Shown piece by piece: positions 51,134 to 59,201 of a stretch of 60,736 nt of DNA. Origin of the DNA: Streptomyces olindensis. GTDB lineage: Bacteria > Actinomycetota > Actinomycetes > Streptomycetales > Streptomycetaceae. Made by a program: the position numbers and the translations under genes. The stretch's first letter is position 1; each line of letters starts with the position of its first letter. Below the pieces are notes generated by a model, which had not been told where the DNA came from, did not search any database, and worked only from the letters and a program-made list of their open reading frames with translations. The stretch spans positions 1 through 60,736 of the forward strand of contig JJOH01000106.1 in the NCBI GenBank assembly GCA_000696115.1. The letters are read 5' to 3'.

Positions 51134-52312
51134 ATGAGCCACGGTCCCCGGTCCGGCCTCGCCGCGGTGAGCTCCGCGTTGCTGGCCATGAGCAGGCATC
51201 TCGAGGTGCGCGACGTCCTCAAGACGATCGTCACCTCGGCCCGCGAACTGCTCGACGCGCAGTACGCCGCGCTCGGCGTCCCGGACGACCACGGCGGCTT
51301 CGCCCAGTTCGTGGTCGACGGCGTCAGCGAGGAGCAGTGGAAGGCCATCGGCCCCCTGCCGCGCCAGCACGGCATCCTCGCCGCGATGCTGCACGAGGCC
51401 AGGTCCGAGCGCCTCGCCGACGTCCGCAAGGACCCCCGCTTCGAGGGCTGGCCCAAGGCCCACCCGGACCTGGTCGACTTCCTGGGCCTGCCGATCAGGG
51501 ACGGCGACGAGGTCATCGGCGCGCTGTTCCTCGCCAACAAGCTGCGTCCTGCGGGGGGACACCCCCCACACCCCCCGGGCCCGAAGCCCGAGGGCGGCTG
51601 CGGCTTCACCCAGGACGACGAGGAACTGCTCGGCATCCTCGCCCAGCACGCCGCGATCGCCCTCACCAACGCCCGCCTGTACGAACGCAGCCGCGAACTG
51701 ACCATCGCCGAGGAGCGCTCCCGCCTGGCCCACGAACTGCACGACGCGGTCAGCCAGAAGCTCTTCTCCCTCCGCCTGACGGCCCAGGCGGCGGCCCGCC
51801 TGGTGGACCGCGACCCCTCCCGCGCCAAGGGCGAACTCCAGCAGGTGGCGGCCCTCGCCGCCGAGGCCGCGGACGAACTGCGCGCGGCGGTCGTCGAGTT
51901 GCGCCCCGCAGCCCTGGACGAGGACGGCCTGGTCGCCACTCTGCGCACGCAGATACAGGTCCTCGACCGCGCCCACAGCGCCCGCGTGACCTTCTCCGGC
52001 CACGGCGTGAAGGCCCTGCCCGCCTCCCAGGAGGAGGCCCTCCTGCGCGTCGCCCAGGAAGCCCTGCACAACGCCCTGCGGCATTCCGGCGCCGACCACG
52101 TCGACGTGACCCTGGACCGCCGCGGCGGCGGAGCCGTCCTGCGGGTCACGGACGACGGCAGCGGCTTCGACCCGCAGGCGGTCCGCCGCGCGGGGCGCCA
52201 CCTCGGCCTGGTCTCGATGCGGGACCGGGCGAGCGGGGCCGGAGGCACGCTGACCGTGGAATCGGTGCCCGGCAAGGGCACCACGATCGAGATGGAGGTC
52301 CCCGGTGGCTGA
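51134..52312 (+). CDS. GAF-domain sensor histidine kinase
   Basis: A 392-residue soluble kinase. The N-terminal GAF domain (about 22-180) has an in-frame Pro/Gly insertion (about 139-156, RPAGGHPPHPPGPKPEGG). HisKA_3 dimerisation follows, with phospho-acceptor motif HELHD (200-204, His203), and a HATPase_c domain (about 285-390) with NALRHSGA (N box) and DDGSGFD (G1). It probably senses a small ligand or redox state in the cytoplasm. Its stop lies 8 nt inside the response-regulator ORF. ATG 51134 starts it. Confidence 0.93.
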   Translation: MSHGPRSGLAAVSSALLAMSRHLEVRDVLKTIVTSARELLDAQYAALGVPDDHGGFAQFVVDGVSEEQWKAIGPLPRQHGILAAMLHEARSERLADVRKDPRFEGWPKAHPDLVDFLGLPIRDGDEVIGALFLANKLRPAGGHPPHPPGPKPEGGCGFTQDDEELLGILAQHAAIALTNARLYERSRELTIAEERSRLAHELHDAVSQKLFSLRLTAQAAARLVDRDPSRAKGELQQVAALAAEAADELRAAVVELRPAALDEDGLVATLRTQIQVLDRAHSARVTFSGHGVKALPASQEEALLRVAQEALHNALRHSGADHVDVTLDRRGGGAVLRVTDDGSGFDPQAVRRAGRHLGLVSMRDRASGAGGTLTVESVPGKGTTIEMEVPGG

Positions 52313-52946
52313 CGCGATCAAGGTGCTGCTCGTCGACGACCACCAGGTCGTCCGCCGGGGCCTGCGCACGTTCCTCGAGGTGCAGGACGACATCGAGGTC
52401 GTCGGCGAGGCGGCCGACGGTGCCGAAGGAGTCGACCGCGCCGAGGAGTTGCGGCCCGACGTCATCCTCATGGACGTCAAGATGCCGGGCATGGACGGCG
52501 TCGACGCCCTGCGCAGACTCCGCGAACTCGACAACCCCGCGCGGGTGCTGGTCGTCACCAGCTTCACCGAGCAGCGCACGGTGGTCCCCGCCCTGCGCGC
52601 GGGCGCCGCCGGCTACGTCTACAAGGACGTCGACCCCGACGCCCTCGCCGGAGCCATCCGCTCGGTCCACGCCGGGCACATCCTCCTCCAGCCGGAGGTC
52701 GCGGGCGCCCTGCTCTCCCAGGAGGAAGCCAACTCCGGCCCCGGCAGGGGCGGTTCACTCACCGAGCGGGAGCGCGAGGTGCTCGGCCTGATAGCGGACG
52801 GCCGCTCCAACCGGGAGATCGCCCGCGCACTCGTCCTCTCCGAGAAGACCGTCAAGACCCACGTCTCGAACATCCTCATGAAACTCGACCTGGCCGACCG
52901 AACGCAGGCCGCGCTGTGGGCCGTACGCCATGGCGTGACCGGCTGA
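52305..52946 (+). CDS. NarL/FixJ family response regulator
   Basis: A 213-residue two-domain regulator. The receiver domain has acidic DD at 11-12, the phospho-acceptor Asp57 (VILMDVKMPG), and conserved Thr/Ser and Lys (VVTSFTEQ, YVYKDVD). The LuxR-type HTH is at about 147-205 (LTEREREVLGLIADGRSNREIARALVLSEKTVKTHVSNI). GTG 52305 overlaps the kinase stop by 8 nt, so the pair is one two-component system. Targets are unknown; chpE is 156 bp downstream but no regulatory link is shown. Confidence 0.94.
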   Translation: MADAIKVLLVDDHQVVRRGLRTFLEVQDDIEVVGEAADGAEGVDRAEELRPDVILMDVKMPGMDGVDALRRLRELDNPARVLVVTSFTEQRTVVPALRAGAAGYVYKDVDPDALAGAIRSVHAGHILLQPEVAGALLSQEEANSGPGRGGSLTEREREVLGLIADGRSNREIARALVLSEKTVKTHVSNILMKLDLADRTQAALWAVRHGVTG

Positions 52947-53102
52947 CACGCTCACCCCACGGCAACACGGAGGGTTCCATTCCGGACCGAGATTCATACT
53001 GTCGTGGGAACGTCCCTCACATGGCGCATCCTCGGTGGATCTCCGCCGTTCTCCAGTGCGTGCTGCGGCGCCTGCCGCGGCAATCGCAAGGAGGGCTCAG
53101 AA

Positions 53103-53345
53103 GTGAAGAACCTGAAGAAGGCAGCGGCCGTGACGATGGTGACCGGTGGCCTGCTGGCCGCGGGCGCGGGCATGGCCTCCGCCACCAGCGCGCACGCCGA
53201 CGGCCAGGCCGTGGGCTCCCCGGGTGTCGGCTCGGGCAACGTCGTCCAGGCCCCGGTGCACGTCCCGGTCAACGTCTCCGGCAACAGCGTGAACGTCGTG
53301 GGCATCCTGAACCCCGCCTTCGGCAACTCCGCCGTCAACCACTGA
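53103..53345 (+). CDS. chpE: Short chaplin ChpE
   Basis: An 80-residue chaplin. A signal peptide (about 1-32, KKAAAVTMVTGGLLAAGAGMASA) is followed by one chaplin domain (GQAVGSPGVGSGNVVQAPVHVPVNVSGNSVNVVGILNPAFGNSAVNH). It has no cysteine pair, a feature of ChpE among the short chaplins in S. coelicolor. Chaplins assemble into amyloid-like fibrils that coat aerial hyphae and spores. GTG 53103 has GGAGG about 8 nt upstream. The gene is monocistronic, and two terminator hairpins follow. Confidence 0.93.
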   Translation: MKNLKKAAAVTMVTGGLLAAGAGMASATSAHADGQAVGSPGVGSGNVVQAPVHVPVNVSGNSVNVVGILNPAFGNSAVNH

Positions 53346-53350
53346 CACCC

Positions 53351-53409
53351 CACCTCCGCCCCCGAGCCGGAGGTGACACCGGCCTCCCGGGCACGCCTGG
53401 GAGGCCGGT
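53351..53409 (+). terminator. Two consecutive hairpins after chpE
   Basis: CACCTCCG (53351-53358) pairs with CGGAGGTG (53368-53375), and ACCGGCCTCCC (53378-53388) pairs with GGGAGGCCGGT (53399-53409). The second is the stronger. Confidence 0.82.
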
Positions 53410-53419
53410 CAGGCCTTGA

Positions 53420-53530
53420 GTGCTGTGCAGCGCCGGTGAGTGTGATCCAGCGTCCGGCGCTTGAGGACGAGGCCGTTCAGGCCGACGGGGATCTGGGGGC
53501 GAAGCCCCCAGGTACCTCGCGGCAACGCCG
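53420..53530. repeat. Streptomyces-type intergenic palindromic repeat
   Basis: A region with CTGGGGGC (53493-53500), GAA, GCCCCCAG (53504-53511) and preceding GTCCGGCGCTTGAGGACGAG. This structure resembles a repeat seen in many Streptomyces intergenic regions (from memory). Confidence 0.5.
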
Positions 53531-53548
53531 GCTACGAGAAACCGACAC

Positions 53549-54337
53549 TCACCGCACCCCCCGCTCCCGCTCCTCCACAACGGAGTTGTACGCCGCGACC
53601 TGCGCCCGCCGAGCCGTCCGCTCCACCGGCCGCAACGCCTCCCGCCGAGCGAAGATCTCAGCCGAACTCACCGCACCCCCGTGCCCACTCTCCGTGGCCA
53701 CCCCGATCAGCGTCCCCACCCGCTGCGCCAGCTCCAGCACCCGCACCGCCCGCGGCGGATACCCCGGCGCCAGCACCTCCCGCCCCCGCTCGGCCCGCGC
53801 CCGGTACGCGTCGATCGCCGCCTCCGCCACCGGCCCCGACCCGGCGACATCCAGCCGCGTCAGCACCTCGGTCGCCTCCCGCAGGGCCTCCGCGAGCTCC
53901 CGCTCCGCCTCACCCAGCGATGGCACATCCGCAGGCGGCGCCTCCCGCACCGGCAGCACATGCCACACGACCTCGACGTGCACATCACCCTCGGGCCCGG
54001 CCTCGTGCACCTCCGGCACCAGCCCGAACGCGGCCCCGTAACAGACCACCGCCTCCTCGGCGTCCAGCGCCCGCGCGTTGAACTCCGGCGGCCCGCTCAG
54101 CCCCAGCGGATGCCCCGGCGCGGGCAGCGCCACCCGCAACCCGGTCACCCCGAGCGCCCGCAGCCGCCCCAGCGCCAACGTGAGCCCGACGGGCGCCGAC
54201 TCCCCGGGCAGCCCCTCCACCCGGTGCACCGCGTCCTCGCCCACGATGGCGAGCACGGCGTCATCCGGCGAGACAAGTCCGGCCAAAAGGGCATTTCCCC
54301 AAGCTGCGAGACGTCCAGCGCGCGGTTCCGTGAGCAT
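53549..54337 (-). CDS. Conserved hypothetical protein
   Basis: A 262-residue soluble protein, conserved in actinomycetes in my memory and without a clear family. The N-terminal half has VEGLPGESAPVGLTLALGRLRALGVTGLRVALPAPGHPLGLSGPPEFN and DAEEAVVCYGAAFGLVPEV, the C-terminal half is helical (ELAEALREATEVLTRLDVAG, ARRAQVAAYNSVVEERERG). It is divergent from the ABC ATPase gene. No catalytic motif is visible. Confidence 0.75.
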   Translation of the reverse strand: MLTEPRAGRLAAWGNALLAGLVSPDDAVLAIVGEDAVHRVEGLPGESAPVGLTLALGRLRALGVTGLRVALPAPGHPLGLSGPPEFNARALDAEEAVVCYGAAFGLVPEVHEAGPEGDVHVEVVWHVLPVREAPPADVPSLGEAERELAEALREATEVLTRLDVAGSGPVAEAAIDAYRARAERGREVLAPGYPPRAVRVLELAQRVGTLIGVATESGHGGAVSSAEIFARREALRPVERTARRAQVAAYNSVVEERERGVR

Positions 54338-54498
54338 GCTCCCACCCTAGGACCCTCCAAGGACCGGACCGAGGGAATGTCCCGGCCGACCGGTGGCGTA
54401 GATTTCATGGAGGGCTGCGCCCACCGGCGCGGCGGACCGAGCCACAGGCGTACGCGACAGCCGAGACCGGCCACACTGCAAGGGGAGACAACGCGCTC

Positions 54499-55296
54499 AT
54501 GAGCGATGTTCTGGAGCTTCAGGACGTATCCGTGGTCCGCGAGGGCCGGGCTCTGGTGGACCAGGTCTCCTGGTCGGTCAAGGAGGGCGAGCGCTGGGTC
54601 ATCCTCGGCCCGAACGGCGCGGGCAAGACCACCCTCCTCAACCTCGCTTCCACCTACCTCTTCCCCAGCTCGGGCACCGCCGCCATCCTCGGCGAGACCC
54701 TCGGCAGGCCCGGCACCGACGTCTTCGAGCTGCGTCCGCGCATCGGCATGGCCGGCATCGCCATGACCGAGAAGCTCCCCAAGCGCCAGACGGTCCTGGA
54801 GACGGTCCTGACCGCCGCGTACGGCATGACCGCCACCTGGCACGAGGACTACGAGGAGATCGACGAGCAGCGCGCCCGCGCCTTCCTCGACCGCCTCGGC
54901 ATGAGCGAGTACCTGGAGCGCAAGTTCGGCACGCTCTCCGAGGGCGAGCGCAAGCGCACCCTCATCGCCCGCGCCCTGATGACCGACCCCGAGCTGCTGC
55001 TCCTCGACGAGCCCGCCGCCGGCCTCGACCTCGGCGGCCGCGAGGACCTCGTCCGCCGCCTCGGCCGGCTCGCCCGCGACCCCATCGCCCCCTCGATGCT
55101 CATGGTCACCCATCACGTCGAGGAGATCCCCCCGGGCTTCACCCACGTCCTCATGATCCGCCAGGGCAAGGTCCTCGCCGCCGGCCCCCTGGAGCTCGAA
55201 CTCACCTCCCGCAACCTCTCGCTCTGCTTCGGCCTCCCCCTCGTCGTCGAACAGGTGGGCGACCGCTGGACCGCGCAGGGCCTCCCGCTGTCCTGA
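54499..55296 (+). CDS. ABC transporter ATP-binding protein
   Basis: A 265-residue stand-alone ABC ATPase. Walker A is GPNGAGKTT (35-43), the signature LSEGERKRTLIARAL (about 151, LSEGE rather than LSGGQ) and Walker B LLLLDEPAAG. Members with this kind of signature include ModF/ModC-like proteins. No permease is adjacent, so its partner is unknown; it may serve a non-transport role. ATG 54499 has an AAGGGGAG motif upstream. Confidence 0.9.
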   Translation: MSDVLELQDVSVVREGRALVDQVSWSVKEGERWVILGPNGAGKTTLLNLASTYLFPSSGTAAILGETLGRPGTDVFELRPRIGMAGIAMTEKLPKRQTVLETVLTAAYGMTATWHEDYEEIDEQRARAFLDRLGMSEYLERKFGTLSEGERKRTLIARALMTDPELLLLDEPAAGLDLGGREDLVRRLGRLARDPIAPSMLMVTHHVEEIPPGFTHVLMIRQGKVLAAGPLELELTSRNLSLCFGLPLVVEQVGDRWTAQGLPLS

Positions 55297-55391
55297 CCGG
55301 CCCTCGCGCCCCACAAATCCCAGGGTAAGAACGGCATTTCACACGCAGGGTGCCCTGTCCGCAACAGGGTCCGCGGACCTACCATGACCAT

Positions 55392-55823
55392 GTGGAAATC
55401 GACGCATGGCTGTGGTGGCTGATCGGCGCGGCAGCGCTCGGCATCGCGCTCGTGGTCACCGCGATGCCCGAACTCGGCATGCTCGCGGTGGGCGCCATCG
55501 CCGCGGCGGTGGCCACCGGCGTCTTCGGCGGCGGGGCCGTCGCCCAGGTCGTCGTCTTCGCCGTCGTCTCGACCGCGGGCATCGCGGTCGTACGCCCCAT
55601 CGCGAACCGACATCGCGCCCAACGACCCCAACTCGCCACCGGCGTGGACGCGCTGAAGGGCAGACAAGCCGTCGTCCTGGAACGCGTCGACGCCTCCGGA
55701 GGCCGGATCAAGCTGGCCGGAGAGGTCTGGTCGGCCCGCGCCCTCGCCACCGACCGCGCCTACGAAGTAGGCCAGGAAGTGGATGTCGTGGACATCGAGG
55801 GAGCGACTGCGATCGTCATGTGA
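55392..55823 (+). CDS. NfeD family membrane protein
   Basis: A 143-residue short NfeD without the protease domain. There are two or three TM helices (WLWWLIGAAALGIALVVTAM, MLAVGAIAAAVATGVFGG, VVVFAVVSTAGIAVVRP) and a C-terminal OB-fold (GRQAVVLERVDASGGRIKLAGEVWSARA to VDIEGATAIV). NfeD proteins work with stomatin/flotillin-like SPFH proteins, and one is encoded 131 bp downstream. GTG 55392 begins EIDAWLWW. Confidence 0.9.
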   Translation: MEIDAWLWWLIGAAALGIALVVTAMPELGMLAVGAIAAAVATGVFGGGAVAQVVVFAVVSTAGIAVVRPIANRHRAQRPQLATGVDALKGRQAVVLERVDASGGRIKLAGEVWSARALATDRAYEVGQEVDVVDIEGATAIVM

Positions 55824-55889
55824 CCTCGCACGACGTAACTGGTGAGAACTCCTCGCGAGGTACGCGACGGTCTGTCAGACTCGACCAGC

Positions 55890-55914
55890 AAGATCTTCAA
55901 CAACCATAAGATCT
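55890..55914. promoter_or_regulatory. Paired AAGATCT sites before the SPFH gene
   Basis: AAGATCT at 55890-55896 and 55908-55914, start-to-start 18 bp. Each includes GATC and the palindrome AGATCT. They lie about 50 bp upstream of the SPFH start in the NfeD-SPFH gap and could be protein-binding sites. Confidence 0.35.
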
Positions 55915-55954
55915 GCCGAAGGCGCCGAGGCGGAGAAGGGTACGGGGAACGACG

Positions 55955-56914
55955 ATGGAACCGGTCATCATCGTCCTGATCATTCTGGTGGTGTTGGTCT
56001 TCATCGCCCTGATCAAGACGATCCAAGTCATCCCACAGGCCAGCGCGGCCATCGTGGAGCGGTTCGGCCGCTACACCCGGACCCTGAACGCGGGCCTCAA
56101 CATCGTCGTCCCGTTCATCGACACCATCCGCAACCGCATCGACCTGCGCGAACAGGTCGTCCCGTTCCCGCCGCAGCCGGTGATCACCCAGGACAACCTG
56201 GTCGTCAACATCGACACCGTCATCTACTACCAGGTGACCGACGCCCGGGCCGCGACCTACGAAGTCGCCAGCTACATCCAGGCGATCGAGCAGCTCACCG
56301 TCACCACCCTCCGCAACATCATCGGCGGCATGGACCTGGAGCGGACCCTGACCTCCCGCGAGGAGATCAACGCGGCCCTGCGCGGCGTCCTCGACGAGGC
56401 CACCGGCAAATGGGGCATCCGCGTCAACCGCGTCGAGCTGAAGGCCATCGAGCCGCCCACCTCCATCCAGGACTCGATGGAGAAGCAGATGCGCGCCGAC
56501 CGCGACAAGCGCGCCGCGATCCTCCAGGCCGAAGGTGTCCGGCAGTCCGAGATCCTGCGCGCCGAGGGTGAGAAGCAGTCCCAGATCCTGCGCGCCGAAG
56601 GTGAGGCCAAGGCCGCCGCCCTGCGCGCCGAGGGCGAGGCCCAGGCCGTCCGCACGGTCTTCGAGGCCATCCACGCCGGCGACCCGGACCAGAAGCTCCT
56701 CTCCTACCAGTACCTCCAGATGCTCCCCAAGATCGCCGAGGGCGACGCCAACAAGCTCTGGATCGTCCCCAGCGAAATCGGCGACGCCCTCAAGGGCCTG
56801 TCCGGAGCGATGGGCAACTTCGGCGGCATCGGCGGCGGTTCCGGCGGCAACGGCGGCGCGACCGGAGCCCAGGTCCCCGCCCAGGAACGCCGCGAGAAGC
56901 CGTCCATCGACTGA
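55955..56914 (+). CDS. SPFH/band 7 domain protein (stomatin-like)
   Basis: A 319-residue protein. One N-terminal TM helix (VIIVLIILVVLVFIALI) precedes a band 7 domain (about 25-200, VPQASAAIVERFGRY-like VIPQASAAIVERFGRYTRTLNAGLNIVVPF), then a helical region with repeated EGxxQSEIL/EGEKQSQIL segments (about 190-240) typical of QmcA/HflK-like members, and a Gly-rich C terminus. Likely a scaffold for membrane microdomains with the upstream NfeD protein. Confidence 0.93.
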   Translation: MEPVIIVLIILVVLVFIALIKTIQVIPQASAAIVERFGRYTRTLNAGLNIVVPFIDTIRNRIDLREQVVPFPPQPVITQDNLVVNIDTVIYYQVTDARAATYEVASYIQAIEQLTVTTLRNIIGGMDLERTLTSREEINAALRGVLDEATGKWGIRVNRVELKAIEPPTSIQDSMEKQMRADRDKRAAILQAEGVRQSEILRAEGEKQSQILRAEGEAKAAALRAEGEAQAVRTVFEAIHAGDPDQKLLSYQYLQMLPKIAEGDANKLWIVPSEIGDALKGLSGAMGNFGGIGGGSGGNGGATGAQVPAQERREKPSID

Positions 56915-56931
56915 CGCGACCCATACGAAAA

Positions 56932-56960
56932 GGGGCCCGCTTCCCGGAGAAGCGGGCCCC
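56932..56960. terminator. Bidirectional hairpin between SPFH and HNH genes
   Basis: GGGGCCCGCTTC (56932-56943) pairs exactly with GAAGCGGGCCCC (56949-56960) around a 5-nt loop, with an A-run before it and TTC after. Confidence 0.9.
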
Positions 56961-56972
56961 TTCACACGTTCG

Positions 56973-57479
56973 CTAGGCCGCGTCCAGCGCCAGCCAGTCC
57001 GGCAGCGCGGCGAAGTCCTCCTGCCCGAGCGCCAGCAGCATCGCGTCCGCCGGAGTCGGCTCGAACGGCTCCCGGAGCAGCGGCATCCCCGCCTCCTCCG
57101 GAGTCCGATTGGCCTTCCGGTGATTGTCCTGAGCGCACGAGGCCACCGTGTTCAGCCACGTGTCCTGCCCACCCTGCGACCGCGGCACCACGTGGTCGAC
57201 GGTTGTCGCCCGCCTCCCGCAGTACGCGCACCTGTGCCGGTCCCTGACCAGCACACCCCGCCTCGACCACGGAGCTCGTCTTCGGAACGGCACCCGTACG
57301 TACTGGCAGAGCCTGATCACACGGGGCGCCGGTATGTCGACCGCGGCTCCCCGCATCCGCAGTTCGGGGTGGGCCTGCTCGACGACGGCCTTGTCCTGAA
57401 GCACCAGAACGACGGCTCGGTTCAGCGTCACCGTCGACAGCGGCTCGAAGCTCGCGTTGAGTACCAGCGTGTCCCGCAT
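56973..57479 (-). CDS. HNH endonuclease family protein
   Basis: A 168-residue HNH protein. The core is CAYCGRRATTVDHVVPRSQGGQDTWLNTVASCAQDNHRKANRTPEEAGM: two CxxC-like zinc pairs, DH, and N-x-H. The N-terminal half (LVLNASFEPLSTVTLNRAVVLVLQDKAVVEQ) is typical of a widespread actinobacterial group. It may cut DNA non-specifically or serve in repair; no restriction partner is near. ATG 57479. Confidence 0.92.
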   Translation of the reverse strand: MRDTLVLNASFEPLSTVTLNRAVVLVLQDKAVVEQAHPELRMRGAAVDIPAPRVIRLCQYVRVPFRRRAPWSRRGVLVRDRHRCAYCGRRATTVDHVVPRSQGGQDTWLNTVASCAQDNHRKANRTPEEAGMPLLREPFEPTPADAMLLALGQEDFAALPDWLALDAA

Positions 57480-57606
57480 ACCAGCCCACCTCCCGTGTGC
57501 ACCGGCCCACCCCCTGGCGGGCTGGGATCAACTCTGGCCGGGCACGCCGAGATGGACAACGCAATATCTGCTGCTCCCACGGGGGGGTGACCCCCGGCAA
57601 CAAAAA

Positions 57607-57644
57607 TGCCCGCTCCTGATCAATTCCAAGACCAGGAGCGGGCA
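57607..57644 (-). terminator. Intrinsic terminator of the YbhB gene
   Basis: TGCCCGCTCCTG (57607-57618) pairs with CAGGAGCGGGCA (57633-57644); read on the minus strand, the stem is followed by TTTTTG, a canonical U-run. Confidence 0.92.
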
Positions 57645-57682
57645 AACGTTCCGTGAACGCTGGGATCGTCAGGACGGCTTGC

Positions 57683-58222
57683 TCAGCCTTCGGCGGGCAC
57701 CTCGTACTCACCGATCAGCTGGGCCCGCGCGATGGTGTGGAAACGCAGGTTGAATCCGACGAAAGCCGGACTGGCGTCCGCGTCCGGACCCAGCTTCTCC
57801 TGGTCCACGGCGTACACCGTGAACACATACCGGTGCGACCCGTCGCCGGGCGGCGGCGCGGCCCCGCCGAAGTCCCTGCTGCCGTAGTCGTTACGAGCGT
57901 GGATCGCGCCCTCGGGCAGCCCCTCGAACGCGCCGCTGCCCGCACCCACCGGCAGCTCGGTCACCGACGCCGGGATGTCGAACAGCACCCAGTGCCAGAA
58001 CCCGCTGCCCGTCGGGGCGTCAGGGTCGTAGCACGTCACGGCGAAGCTCTTGGTCTCCGGCGGGAAGCCCTCCCACCGCAGGTGCGGTGAGGTGTTGCCG
58101 GCCGCGTAGACCTGAGCGTCCTTGAGCGTCGCCCCTTCCCGGACGTCCTTGCTCTCGACCGTGAACGACGGCACGGGCGGATGGAAGTCGTGGGGGAGCG
58201 GCCGCCGCTTGAGCTCGGTCAC
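57683..58222 (-). CDS. YbhB/YbcL family (PEBP/Raf kinase inhibitor-like) protein
   Basis: A 179-residue PEBP-fold protein. HLRWEGFPPETKSFAVTCYDPDAPTGSGFWHWVLFDIPAS carries the DPDxP and GxxxHW ligand-site motifs, and NDYGSRDFGGAAPPPGDGSHRYVFTVYAVD is the family's second conserved block. It is cytoplasmic by lack of a signal peptide. PEBPs bind anionic lipids or nucleotides, but its role here is unknown. Confidence 0.93.
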   Translation of the reverse strand: MTELKRRPLPHDFHPPVPSFTVESKDVREGATLKDAQVYAAGNTSPHLRWEGFPPETKSFAVTCYDPDAPTGSGFWHWVLFDIPASVTELPVGAGSGAFEGLPEGAIHARNDYGSRDFGGAAPPPGDGSHRYVFTVYAVDQEKLGPDADASPAFVGFNLRFHTIARAQLIGEYEVPAEG

Positions 58223-58273
58223 CTCGGTACCTCCTGGTCGGTTCTTGCAGTCGCTCCCGAGCCTAGGGCCTTC

Positions 58274-59056
58274 CTAGAACCAGTTGCGCTTGCTGCCGAC
58301 CTCGGACAGCCACTGGTTCAGGTAGGCGACCCAGTCGGTCCCCTGGTAGTCGTTGAGACCGACCTGGAACGACCGGAAGGTGTCGCTGCCCTCGCTGAAC
58401 AGGCCCGGCTTCTTGTCCATCTCCAGCACCACGTCCATGGCGTGCTGGTCGGCCACGAAGCTCAGCTCGACCTGGTTCAGCCCTCGGTACTGCTGCGGCG
58501 GGTGGAACTCGATCTCCTGGTAGAACGGCAGCTTCTGCCGCGTACCCCGGATGACCCCGCGCTCCATGTCCGCGTTCTTGAACCGGAAGCCCAGCTGGAT
58601 GAACGCGTCCAGGATCGCCTTCTGCGCCGGCAGCGGGTGCACGTTGACGGGGTCCAGGTCACCGGAGTCCACGGCCCGAGCGATCTCCAGCTCCGTGGAC
58701 ACCCCGATGTTCATGCCGCGCAACGCCTGCCCGTCGATCATCGTGATCGGCGTCTCCCAGGGAATCTCCAGGCCGAACTGCACCGCGTGCACCGCGTTCG
58801 CCTGGAGCTCGAACGCGCCGCCCAGCCGCGACTTTGTGAACTCGATGTCCTGCTTGTACTCCTGGTCGCCGCTCTCCACCTCGACCTTGGCCTGCAGCCC
58901 GACCGAGAGCCCCTCGATCTGCTGGTTCACGGACCCGCCCTGGATCCGCACCTCACCCTGGACGACACCGCCCGGCACGACGTTGACCTCGTGCAGCACC
59001 GTCTCGACGGAAGCCCCGCCGGCCCCCAGGCTCGCGAGCAGCTTCTTGAACGCCAT
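58274..59056 (-). CDS. Sporulation-control protein Spo0M family
   Basis: A 260-residue Spo0M/SpoOM family protein. FKKLLASLGAGGASVETVLHEVNVVPGGVVQGEVRIQGG is the family start, and FELQANAVHAVQFGLEIPWETPITMIDGQAL follows. The fold is arrestin-like beta sandwich. In Bacillus, Spo0M affects sporulation; in Streptomyces the role is likely envelope or differentiation related but unproven. It is divergent from the 3-methyladenine glycosylase gene. Confidence 0.92.
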   Translation of the reverse strand: MAFKKLLASLGAGGASVETVLHEVNVVPGGVVQGEVRIQGGSVNQQIEGLSVGLQAKVEVESGDQEYKQDIEFTKSRLGGAFELQANAVHAVQFGLEIPWETPITMIDGQALRGMNIGVSTELEIARAVDSGDLDPVNVHPLPAQKAILDAFIQLGFRFKNADMERGVIRGTRQKLPFYQEIEFHPPQQYRGLNQVELSFVADQHAMDVVLEMDKKPGLFSEGSDTFRSFQVGLNDYQGTDWVAYLNQWLSEVGSKRNWF

Positions 59057-59201
59057 GACTCTCCCTCTCGCCCACTACGGGTGGATCCTTGATCCCTACA
59101 AACGCGATCCGGCCGTGGCCGGTTCCATGCCCTCACCCTGGCAAGGCCTGCGCCCTTCGGCCACCCCACCGTGCCACCCGTCTCCAGTACCCTCGGACGG
59201 C

